Assembly (NCBI GenBank): GCA_963707465.1 | Contig: CAVPQK010000013.1 | Location: forward strand, 248,001-312,000 | Source of the DNA: Bog-159 sp963707465 | GTDB taxonomy: Bacteria > Acidobacteriota > Terriglobia > Bryobacterales > Bryobacteraceae | DNA length: 64,000 nucleotides | Direction of reading: 5' to 3' | Shown: positions 51,024 to 58,852 of the stretch, one piece after another | How the letters are laid out: every line of letters begins with the position of its first letter | Position numbering within the stretch: position 1 is the stretch's first letter | The notes under the pieces: model-generated | Database searches by the model: none | Told to the model about the DNA's origin: nothing | Seen by the model: the letters and a program-made list of their open reading frames with translations, nothing else | Made by a program: the position numbers and the translations under genes

Positions 51024-53594
51024 CTACTCGGTCCGCAGCGCTACCACCGGTTCCACGCTGGCCGCGCGCCACGCGGGAACCACCGAAGCCACCAGCGCCG
51101 CCAATCCCAGAAGAACGATGGCCAGCGCCAGCATGACCGGATCCCACGGCCGCACCCCGAATAGCTGCGCGGTCATCAGCTTGCCGGCCCCGATCGCCAC
51201 CGGAATGCCAATCGCAAGTCCGGCGCTTACCTGCCAGAGTGCGCCGCCGAGCACCATCCCTATCACGCGCCCGCGATCCGCCCCCAGCGCCATCCGCACA
51301 CCTATTTCGGCGGTCCGCCGCTCCACCATGTACGCCAGCACTCCGTACAACCCCACAGCCGCCAGCACCAGTCCGAGCGCGCCGAAAAGGGTGGTCAGGG
51401 TTGCGATCATGTTTTCCTGCTGGAAATCCGAGCCCAGGACTTCGCTGTACGGGTTAACCCCGTAGAGCACCAGGCTTGGATCGACACCCGCCAAAGCCTT
51501 CCGCACACGCTCTTCTATAGCCGGTGGGTTACCCGGCGCCCAAATCACGATGTTGTAGAGATAGTGCGACCAGATGTCACCGCTCAGGAACGCCGCATCG
51601 TCGTACTGCACCGACTGTGCCTCCGGCAGCCAAAACATGGGCCGCACCGGTTTCTTGTAGTCGTAGGTCATGTATCGCACGTCGTTGGTAACTCCGACGA
51701 TTTCGAAGGTTGCGGAATATTTGATTTTGCCGCTCCCGAAGTGCTGCCCTATGGGGTTCTGGCCCTTGAAGAATTTCCGCGCAAAAGCCTGGTTCACCAC
51801 CGCCACCTTGCGCGTGGCCGCGGTGTCCTCGTCCGTAATGGCCCGGCCCAGCATGATCTTCGCGCCTATGGTCTCGAAGAAACGCGGCATCACTCGCGCC
51901 CACGAGGCGCCGGTGTCCTCTTTGGCGTCGGGCTCCGGCCGGCCTTCGATGCGAATGCCGTCATTCCAACTATCTCCGGTCATGGGCGCATAGAGCGCGG
52001 GCGCCACCATCCGCACACCGGGAATCCGCAGCAGGCTATCGTCAATTTGCCGGAACATCGGCTCCATTTGCTCCGGTTTGTAATTGCCTAACATGGGATT
52101 GATCCAGGCGATATACCGGCCCCCCGGTTCGAATCCGAAATCCTGGTGCTCCAGGTTTCGCAGGCTCTGGCCCAGCATGGCCGCGGCGGACAGCAACACC
52201 ACCGACACCGCGATCTGTGCGATCACCAGCGGCTTCTGCACCCACGTGCGCCCCGCGCCAACAAAGCGGCCCGCTCCCCGCAGCGCATCCGCCGGATCGG
52301 TATTGGCAGTCATCCATGCCGGAGCGATCCCGAAGATGACTCCGGTCAAAACCGATACCCCCAGGGCGAACAGCAGGATCGTCCAGGAAGGCGTGGCGTC
52401 GATTGGGATGTAGCTATTGGGGCCGCCGGTCTGGAACGCGAGGCGCAAAATCATCCGGCTCCCGGCGTAGGCCACGCCGATGCCCAGGACCCCTCCAATC
52501 ACCGCCAGCAATATCGCCTCCACCAGCACCTTGCGCACCAGGCGCGCTTGCGACGCGCCCAGCGCGACGCGGATCGATGTTTGCGCGCGATCCTTCAACC
52601 CGCGTGCGAGCATCAGATTTGCCAGGTTCGCGCAGGCCACCAGCAACACGGATCCGGCCGCTATCAACAGCAACTTCAGTCCATCCTGATATTGATCCCG
52701 CATGGCCGCCACGCCCGCGCCGCCTGGCGCCAGGTGCAGGGTCTGCTGACGCCATAGTTGTTTCTCGCCAGGCCCCATATCCGGCACATGGCTGGCCAGC
52801 CAGTCATGGAATTCCACCTTGAGTTTCGCTTCGAGCGACTTGGGGTTGACACCCGGAGCCACTCTTCCGATCAGGTCCAGAAAATTTCCATTGGGCCTGT
52901 TCAACCGCGCGGTGGCTCCGTCAATCAATGGCTCTGTCGTCAACGGCAGCCAAAAATCCGGCATTCCCCAACCTGCCATCTTCGCCCCATAAAATCCGGG
53001 CGCAGCCACGCCGATCACCGTGAATGGGTGCCCGTTAATCAGGTATGTAGCGCCCACCACGGAGGGGTCGGAAGCGTACTTCTGCCGCCAGATGTGGTGA
53101 CTCATGACGGCCACGGGCGGCGCACCCTCGTGGTCGTCCGCATCGGTCATCAAACGCCCGATCCAGGGCTGCACGCCAAATGTCCGGAAGAAATTGCCCG
53201 AAACATATTCACCATTGCGTGTATCCGCCTGCGCCTGCGACCCTGCTTTGCGCACGCCGAGAGGCGCATTGCCGGCCTGTAGCGCCGCCAGGTCTTTGAA
53301 CTCGGGCGTGCCCGCGCGAAAAACCTTGTATGCCTCCCACGAGAACAGCGAGAAATCTCCGTCGTCACCCTGGGTGTACCCACCCCAGTTGCAGCACCGA
53401 ACGCTATCGCCGATCCTCCACACCTCCTCAGGCTTGGTCACCGGCAGCGACTTCAGCATCACCTGGTCGACCAGCGTATAGATCGCCGTCGTCGCACCGA
53501 TTCCCAGCGCTAATGTGATCACCGCCGTCGTGGTGACCCCCGGCGCCTTTCGTAGTTGCCGCAGAGCCTCTCGCAAATCAGCCATTACTGACAT
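51024..53594 (-). CDS. ADOP-type FtsX/MacB permease
   Basis: 856 aa from ATG 53594, with GAGGA about 7 bp upstream; a longer in-frame start at 53681 would translate through the hairpin repeat and is rejected. Module one begins LREALRQLRKAPGVTTTAVITLALGIGATTAIYTLVDQ, with the periplasmic domain to about 350 and FtsX helices (VLLVACANLANLMLARGLKDR). Module two has QIAVSVVLLSAAAMLGQSLRNL, a second periplasmic domain and terminal helices (ERRTAEIGVRMALGADRGRV, SVEPVVALRTE). No cytosolic PadR-linked N-terminal extension, no ATPase and no padR adjacent. Substrate unknown. Confidence 0.93.
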   Translation of the reverse strand: MSVMADLREALRQLRKAPGVTTTAVITLALGIGATTAIYTLVDQVMLKSLPVTKPEEVWRIGDSVRCCNWGGYTQGDDGDFSLFSWEAYKVFRAGTPEFKDLAALQAGNAPLGVRKAGSQAQADTRNGEYVSGNFFRTFGVQPWIGRLMTDADDHEGAPPVAVMSHHIWRQKYASDPSVVGATYLINGHPFTVIGVAAPGFYGAKMAGWGMPDFWLPLTTEPLIDGATARLNRPNGNFLDLIGRVAPGVNPKSLEAKLKVEFHDWLASHVPDMGPGEKQLWRQQTLHLAPGGAGVAAMRDQYQDGLKLLLIAAGSVLLVACANLANLMLARGLKDRAQTSIRVALGASQARLVRKVLVEAILLAVIGGVLGIGVAYAGSRMILRLAFQTGGPNSYIPIDATPSWTILLFALGVSVLTGVIFGIAPAWMTANTDPADALRGAGRFVGAGRTWVQKPLVIAQIAVSVVLLSAAAMLGQSLRNLEHQDFGFEPGGRYIAWINPMLGNYKPEQMEPMFRQIDDSLLRIPGVRMVAPALYAPMTGDSWNDGIRIEGRPEPDAKEDTGASWARVMPRFFETIGAKIMLGRAITDEDTAATRKVAVVNQAFARKFFKGQNPIGQHFGSGKIKYSATFEIVGVTNDVRYMTYDYKKPVRPMFWLPEAQSVQYDDAAFLSGDIWSHYLYNIVIWAPGNPPAIEERVRKALAGVDPSLVLYGVNPYSEVLGSDFQQENMIATLTTLFGALGLVLAAVGLYGVLAYMVERRTAEIGVRMALGADRGRVIGMVLGGALWQVSAGLAIGIPVAIGAGKLMTAQLFGVRPWDPVMLALAIVLLGLAALVASVVPAWRAASVEPVVALRTE

Positions 53595-53631
53595 TTGACG
53601 TCCTCGCTTGCTTCCGGTTAGTGTGTCGGAG

Positions 53632-53669
53632 GGCGGGCAATCCTGCCCGCAGCCGGCTTTCAGCCGGCT
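53632..53669. repeat. Two-hairpin palindromic repeat, variant
   Basis: Same architecture as the 42-bp units but different sequence: GCGGGCA-ATCC-TGCCCGC, then AGCCGGCT-TTC-AGCCGGCT. It lies in the 133-bp gap between the two full ADOP genes, just upstream of the second one's start. Confidence 0.75.
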
Positions 53670-53726
53670 CCCAGTCGGCATGTTTTATCTCTTCGCGGCG
53701 GTGTTAGCGTGGCACCTGGCGGGCCG

Positions 53727-56234
53727 TCACTCCCAGCGCAGCGCCCGCATCGGGTCGACCCGCGCCGCCCGCCGCGCCGGGACATATCCCGCTACCAGCG
53801 CCACCAACGCAATTCCCAAAGTAGCAGCGGCGATGGTCAGTCCGTCGTTAGGCTGGATACCGTAAAGTTGGGACCGCACCATCCGCGTCAAACCCCACGC
53901 CGCAGGCAAGCCCACGCCAATGCCGATGGCCGTGAGAATGAATACGTCGCGCATCACCAGCTTCGCCACATCGCGGCCGGAAGCCCCCAGCGCGATCCTC
54001 ACGCCGATTTCGCGCGTCCGCTGCGCCACGATGTACGCCATCACCCCGTACAGCCCGATCGCCGCCAGCAACGTCGCCAAAATACCGAATCCGGAAGACA
54101 GCGTCGCCACCAGCCGCTCGGTGATCAGCGATTCTTCCATCTGGGTTTCCAGCGTTTTCATCTCGAAAATTGGGACGTTCGGATCGAGGTCGTTCACCAC
54201 CCGGCGGATACCCGAAAAGGCCTGCTCCGGCCGGCGCGTTGTCCGGACATAGGCATACATGCCGATCACAAAATCCATCTGGTGATACGGACGGTAGACT
54301 TCCAGCGGAACCTCCTCGCGCATGCTTTCGTATTTGGTGTCGCGCACCACGCCCACGATCTCGATGTCCAGCTTCGTCCCCGGATCGCCGCCCATGCCGA
54401 TGTGCTTGCCGATGGCCGGCCCGCTCTTGAAGAAGCGCCGCGCGAATTTTTCGTTCACGATGCAAACTTTGGATGCGTCGCGACCGTCCGTCATGCGGAA
54501 GTCCCGGCCCAGCAGGACCGGAATATTCATGGTCTTGAAGTACTCGGGTGAAACGAACTGCATGTGCGGATCGGGAGCTTGCGTGGGCTTGTGCTGGTAG
54601 CCCTCCACCGCCATGCTGCTGTCCCATTCATTGTCCGCGAGCACCGGTATGACCGCCAGCCCGGACGACTCCACGCCCGGAAGCGCGTCCAGGTTTTCGC
54701 GCAGCCGCCGGTAGAAATCCAGGCTGCGCTCCGGCTTGTACCCGTTCTGCGGCGGGTCCACGGCGAAACCGATCAGGTTGGTTACGCGGAATCCGGGATC
54801 GAGCCCCTTCAGGTTGCCCAGGCTGCGGATGAACAAGCCCGCGCCGATCAGCAGCAGCAACGATAGCGCCACTTGCGCCGCCACCAAAGTCTTTCGTAAC
54901 CCCACCGCCGTGCCGCCCGCAATCGAGCCGACTTGATCCTTCAACGTCGCTGCCAGCTTGGGGCGCGTGGATTGCAGCGCGGGCGCCAGCCCAAACACGA
55001 TCCCCGTGAGCAGCGAGATGCCCAGGCTGAAGGCCAGGATTCGCCAGTCGGGTGTGGTCGAGATAGTCAGCGGCGAATCCCCTGCGGGCAGGAAGTTCAG
55101 CAGCGCGCGATCCATCCACACCGCCAGGGCTAGCCCCAACACGCCACCGGCCAGCGCCAGCATCAGGCTCTCCACCAGCAATTGCGAAATGATCCGCCAC
55201 CGGCTGGCGCCCAATGCCAGCCGTACGGCGACTTCCTTCTGCCGCGCCGTAGCTCGCGCCACCTGAAGATTGGCGACGTTCGCACAGGCGATCAGCAGCA
55301 CCAGCCCCACCAGCGCCATCAGCACCAGCAGCGGACTGGCGAATTGACGGCGCAGCCCCGAATCTCCCTTAGAGCCGGGCAGCAGTTCCATGAACATGCT
55401 CAGAAATGCCTTTTTGGTTTCCGGCGCGGCCGTCTCGAATCCTTTCTCGTGCACTTCCATCTCGAGTATCTGATGGAAGAACGGCTGCAGTGAGGCTTTC
55501 GCCTGCTTCATGGTCACGCCCGGCTTCATCCTTCCGAATACATTTACCCAGCGGCCCCTGCGGTTCTTCATGCTGTAGAAATCAGCGAACTGCGGGCTGA
55601 TCTGCGCTTCCATCATGATGGGGACGCGAATCTGCGGCGACGCTCCGGGGTCGGTGCCGTCGAAACCTGCCTGGCTGACGCCAATGATGGTGAGCGGGTA
55701 TCCATCGACCAGCAGTTTCTTCCCGATGACGTCCCGGCTGCCGCCAAAATGGTTCATCCAGTACCGGTAGCTGATCACGGCCACGGGATGGCCGCCCGGA
55801 ACCTTGTCGTCGTCGGGCGTAAACACCCGTCCCAGCGCCGCGCCCACGCCCAGAACGGGAAAGTAGGTCCCGGACACCAGTTCTCCATCGACGCGCTCGG
55901 TTCTTCCCTCCGAACTGACGCTCAAGGAAGTTCCCCAGCGGCAAAACATTCCGCTGAAGACCTGGTTGTGATCGCGAAAGTCCTCGTACATCGGGTAGGA
56001 GAGCTTGTAGCGGCCGTTGTTGCTCCCGTAATGCTGACCGCGCCCCCACAACAGGACCAGTTGTTGCGGGTCTTTCACCGGTAGCAGGCGCAGGAGGATC
56101 TGGTCCACCAACGTGAAAATCGCGGTATTGGCGCCAATGCCCAACGCCAGCGAAAGCACCGCAACGGCCAGGAAAACCGGCGACTTCCTAAACGAACGAA
56201 AGGCGAAACGCAGGTCGTGTCCAAGGTTACCCAT
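53727..56234 (-). CDS. ADOP-type FtsX/MacB permease
   Basis: 835 aa from ATG 56234. Begins GHDLRFAFRSFRKSPVFLAVAVLSLALGIGANTAIFTLVDQ, then a MacB-like periplasmic domain and an FtsX set (VLLIACANVANLQVARATARQKEVAVRLALGASRWRII). The second module starts near VGLRKTLVAAQVALSLLLLIGAGLFIRSL and ends PARRAARVDPMRALRWE. It shares domain order with the genes at 51024 and 34986 but is clearly diverged, so this is not a recent duplication. No padR or ATPase gene is adjacent. First in the minus-strand ADOP run. Confidence 0.93.
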   Translation of the reverse strand: MGNLGHDLRFAFRSFRKSPVFLAVAVLSLALGIGANTAIFTLVDQILLRLLPVKDPQQLVLLWGRGQHYGSNNGRYKLSYPMYEDFRDHNQVFSGMFCRWGTSLSVSSEGRTERVDGELVSGTYFPVLGVGAALGRVFTPDDDKVPGGHPVAVISYRYWMNHFGGSRDVIGKKLLVDGYPLTIIGVSQAGFDGTDPGASPQIRVPIMMEAQISPQFADFYSMKNRRGRWVNVFGRMKPGVTMKQAKASLQPFFHQILEMEVHEKGFETAAPETKKAFLSMFMELLPGSKGDSGLRRQFASPLLVLMALVGLVLLIACANVANLQVARATARQKEVAVRLALGASRWRIISQLLVESLMLALAGGVLGLALAVWMDRALLNFLPAGDSPLTISTTPDWRILAFSLGISLLTGIVFGLAPALQSTRPKLAATLKDQVGSIAGGTAVGLRKTLVAAQVALSLLLLIGAGLFIRSLGNLKGLDPGFRVTNLIGFAVDPPQNGYKPERSLDFYRRLRENLDALPGVESSGLAVIPVLADNEWDSSMAVEGYQHKPTQAPDPHMQFVSPEYFKTMNIPVLLGRDFRMTDGRDASKVCIVNEKFARRFFKSGPAIGKHIGMGGDPGTKLDIEIVGVVRDTKYESMREEVPLEVYRPYHQMDFVIGMYAYVRTTRRPEQAFSGIRRVVNDLDPNVPIFEMKTLETQMEESLITERLVATLSSGFGILATLLAAIGLYGVMAYIVAQRTREIGVRIALGASGRDVAKLVMRDVFILTAIGIGVGLPAAWGLTRMVRSQLYGIQPNDGLTIAAATLGIALVALVAGYVPARRAARVDPMRALRWE

Positions 56235-56280
56235 ACCCGCTAATACTGCCCAAGTGTAGAAACGTTACGGAAGCCTTGGA

Positions 56281-56299
56281 GGGCGGACTTTAGCCCCGC
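56281..56299. repeat. GGGCGGRCTTTAGCCCCGC hairpin, copy 1
   Basis: GGGCGGACTTTAGCCCCGC forms a short imperfect stem around TTTAG. A near-identical copy (one base different over 19) is at 61291-61309, where its TAG is a stop codon. Confidence 0.7.
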
Positions 56300-56320
56300 G
56301 TCTGGAGTTTGGACCATTTC

Positions 56321-56362
56321 TGTGGGGCAGGCTCTCAGCCTGCGGCGGCCTCTCAGGCCGCC
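56321..56362. repeat. Two-hairpin palindromic repeat, copy B
   Basis: 42 bp identical to 50977-51018, again two palindromes with CTC spacers. Located upstream of the first ADOP gene of the minus-strand run, so the two identical copies bracket both full permease genes. Confidence 0.85.
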
Positions 56363-56520
56363 AGGCGAGCATAGCTCGGCTCGCCGTGGCCGGTTTTGGG
56401 TCACGGCCCCAGTGCCCCGCTCAACCCCCTGAAAACAAAAAGGCCCACCCAGCCATGACGCTAATTGCCCACCGCGCCCATGCTATCGTCTAGTCGGGGA
56501 CACGCACCCAGGCGCGCCGG

Positions 56521-56560
56521 GTGCAACAAATGCAGCGCGATGCAACGCGATGCAACGCCA
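56521..56560. repeat. Phased 10-bp TGCAAC repeat, cluster 1
   Basis: Four consecutive 10-bp units, GTGCAACAAA, TGCAGCGCGA, TGCAACGCGA, TGCAACGCCA, in exact register. The two middle units are closest to each other. Confidence 0.7.
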
Positions 56561-56629
56561 CCTAAGCGTTGAACAGCGGGTGTTGCAGCTCGCACTGTCT
56601 CAAAAAAAGGGTGCAGTCCAATGAGAAAC

Positions 56630-56659
56630 ACGCAACACCATGCAACACGATGCAACACC
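56630..56659. repeat. Phased 10-bp TGCAAC repeat, cluster 2
   Basis: Three consecutive 10-bp units, ACGCAACACC, ATGCAACACG, ATGCAACACC. Same core as cluster 1, 70 bp further on, with CAC replacing CGC. Confidence 0.7.
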
Positions 56660-56823
56660 GCCGGACATTACGCAACCAAACAAAGCCTGCCCCGTTATGT
56701 TCGTCTTTTCTTCCCTTTTGGCATTGTTCGGCCACTCGACCAAAACCAACCCCATCAACCACCTCCAGCCCCAAACCGTACCTCCCGGGGCAAATGCGGG
56801 CCAGTGTGATACCTTCATACGTG

Positions 56824-57333
56824 ATGCCCTCCCGCCGCATCCTCCAGCTTGGCGATCCGCTCCTGCGCGCCGTCTCGGCCCCGGTCCCGACGCCCGCCGC
56901 GGCCATCCCGATCTTCGCCGACCTGCGCGCCACCCTCCACAAATTCCGCCGCACCCACGGGTTCGGCCGTGGCATCAGCGCGGTCCAGATCGGCGAGCCT
57001 TCCCGCCTCATCTACATCGAATTCGAAGGCGCAGCCTACGCCATCCGCAACCCGCTCTACGAATTTCAAAGCGAACCCAAATTCAAGCTGTGGGACGATT
57101 GCTTCTCGTTCCCCGATCTGCTGGTTTATCTGGAGCGCCACCAGAGCGTGCGCGTACGCTACGAAGACGAGCAGGGAAACTCGCGGCTGCTGGAAGCGGC
57201 GGGCGCGCTGTCTGAGCTGCTGCAGCACGAAATCGACCATCTCGACGGAATCCTGGCCATCGACCGCGCGCTCGACCGCTCCAGCTTCTCCACCCGCGAG
57301 GAATATCTGCGGCAACTCGGGGCGCCCCAATGA
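56824..57333 (+). CDS. Divergent peptide deformylase-like protein
   Basis: 169 aa from ATG 56824; a frame opening at 56569 would read through the repeats and is not credible. The three deformylase motifs are present in altered form: GRGISAVQIG for GxGLAAxQVG (residues 49-57), DDCFSF for EGCLS with Cys93, and QHEIDHLDG with His135, Glu136 and His139. All three metal ligands and the catalytic Glu are kept. Peptide deformylase removes the formyl group from new proteins, but this subgroup may act on other substrates. No fmt gene is beside it. ATGA overlap with the GT39-like gene. Confidence 0.82.
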   Translation: MPSRRILQLGDPLLRAVSAPVPTPAAAIPIFADLRATLHKFRRTHGFGRGISAVQIGEPSRLIYIEFEGAAYAIRNPLYEFQSEPKFKLWDDCFSFPDLLVYLERHQSVRVRYEDEQGNSRLLEAAGALSELLQHEIDHLDGILAIDRALDRSSFSTREEYLRQLGAPQ

Positions 57334-58838
57334 CGCCGGAAACGGGCGCGCGGCGGCTATCGAATCGCACCGCGGCGTGGATCGTTTTGGGCCTGGCGGC
57401 GCTGGTGGCGGCTGGCCTCGAGGTCTACGCGCAGACACGCGCTTTCGCCTGGGACGAAGGTTTCCACCTGGTCACCGCGCAGAACATCAATCGCGGCAAG
57501 CGGCCCTATCTGGATTTCTGTTTTCCGCAGACTCCCCTGAACGCCTACTGGAATGCCGGCTGGATGCGCGTGCTCGGCGATTCCTGGCGCACGCCCCACG
57601 GCGTCGCCGCCATAATGACCGCGCTGGCGGTGCTGCTGACCGCCGGCTACCTCTTGCGCCGCTTCCCGGAGCCGGGATGGCGTCTGCCTGCCGCGATCGT
57701 CGGGGTGTGCGTGTTCTCGATGAACACCGCCGTCGTCGAATTCGGCGCCCTCGCACAGGCTTACGCGCTGTGCCTGTTCCTCATCGTGACCGCTTTTCTG
57801 TTCACCGTAGCCGCGGTCGACCGCCGGCAGCCATGGCTTGCCGGTGCCGCAGGCTTACTCGCGGGCGCCGCCGCGAACTCATCTCTCCTGACGGCGCCGG
57901 TGGCTCCCGTGCTGCTCGTCTGGATGCTGATTTGCAACCGGGCCGGGAACCGCTGGGCCAAGCTGGGCGCGTTCGCCGCCGGCGGAGTGGTGGCTTCCTT
58001 GCCCCTGACGTGGCTGTTTGCGCAGGGGCCGCGGCAGGCGATTTTCAATGTCCTCCACTACAATCTGCTCTACCGCCAGCGCGAATGGGGCGGCGCGGTC
58101 GAGCACAACTTGGGCGAATGGTTCGCGTGGGTCGGCTCCCCCCAGGCGTTGACCCTGGGCCTGCTGGCGCTGGCGGGCGTCTTGTTCATCCGCAAGCGCA
58201 GCGGTTGGGATCGCCCGCTGCGCCGCGAGTTCTATCTGTGCGCCTGGCTGGCCGTGGCATTGATGGCCCACATTTCGACGGCTACGCCCACCTTCCGCCG
58301 CTATTATTTGCTGGCCGTGCCGTTTCTCGCGATTCTGGCCTGCGCGGGTTTGTATGACGTGGGGTCGCGGCTGGCCGCGCCCGATCGTCCCTGGTGGCCG
58401 GTCCTGATCGTGTGCCTGCTTACCGGCGCCTGCCTGGCCAAAGCGCTCATCGAGGGTTGGGACGACTTCTCCTGGACCGACGTGGAGCACATCGCCGCCA
58501 AGGTAAAGGCGGTCACCCCTCCCCAAGCCGTGCTCTTCGCCGACGAGCCCACTTACTGCGTGACGCGGCACGTCCCGCCATCCGGCCTGGAACTGGAGGA
58601 TTCGCATAAGCTCGACTTCCCGCCCGCCGAGGCCAGCCTGTTCCACGTCATGTCCAGAAAGGAGCTGGACCGGCAGTTGAAAGCCGGCGTCTTCGACGTA
58701 ATTGAGATATCCGACGACGACGATCGCATCGAAAAGCTCGGCCTGAAGAAGATGTATGCGCGCTCGGCCAAGGTGGAAGACTACGATATCTTCTGGGACA
58801 AACTACCCGCCGCAGCCAAAATCGTTCCTCCACGCTAA
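57330..58838 (+). CDS. GT39-like membrane glycosyltransferase (ArnT/PMT family type)
   Basis: 502 aa with about ten hydrophobic helices. The first extracytoplasmic loop has FAWDEGFHLVTAQNINRGKRPY with Asp42-Glu43, the acidic pair of GT39/GT83 enzymes, and a second loop has DFCFPQTPLNAYW. A soluble C-terminal portion follows residue 385. These enzymes use polyprenyl-phosphate sugars to glycosylate lipids or proteins on the periplasmic side. Start overlaps the deformylase-like stop by 4 bp; the next gene begins 14 bp downstream. Confidence 0.85.
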   Translation: MTPETGARRLSNRTAAWIVLGLAALVAAGLEVYAQTRAFAWDEGFHLVTAQNINRGKRPYLDFCFPQTPLNAYWNAGWMRVLGDSWRTPHGVAAIMTALAVLLTAGYLLRRFPEPGWRLPAAIVGVCVFSMNTAVVEFGALAQAYALCLFLIVTAFLFTVAAVDRRQPWLAGAAGLLAGAAANSSLLTAPVAPVLLVWMLICNRAGNRWAKLGAFAAGGVVASLPLTWLFAQGPRQAIFNVLHYNLLYRQREWGGAVEHNLGEWFAWVGSPQALTLGLLALAGVLFIRKRSGWDRPLRREFYLCAWLAVALMAHISTATPTFRRYYLLAVPFLAILACAGLYDVGSRLAAPDRPWWPVLIVCLLTGACLAKALIEGWDDFSWTDVEHIAAKVKAVTPPQAVLFADEPTYCVTRHVPPSGLELEDSHKLDFPPAEASLFHVMSRKELDRQLKAGVFDVIEISDDDDRIEKLGLKKMYARSAKVEDYDIFWDKLPAAAKIVPPR

Positions 58839-58852
58839 AATGTAGATTAAGC

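Larger units (their letters stand above)
56235..56823. other. Non-coding stretch rich in palindromes and phased repeats
   Basis: 589 bp between the divergent ADOP and deformylase genes. It holds a TTTAG-centred hairpin (56281-56299), the 42-bp two-hairpin repeat (56321-56362) and two clusters of 10-bp TGCAAC repeats (56521-56560, 56630-56659). The remaining 160 bp before the deformylase gene is unusually C/A-rich on the plus strand. Short open frames here have no family signs. Confidence 0.7.

Noticed and set aside
53595..53681. Longer start for the ADOP gene at 51024
   Set aside because: It would translate the hairpin repeat; ATG 53594 has a ribosome binding site and begins the conserved family N terminus.
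56461..56658. 65-codon small minus-strand gene
   Set aside because: Its codons are made by the TGCAAC repeats and hydrophobic by chance; no ribosome binding site or homology signs.
56521..56659. CRISPR array
   Set aside because: Units are 10 bp without spacers of constant length and there are no cas genes.
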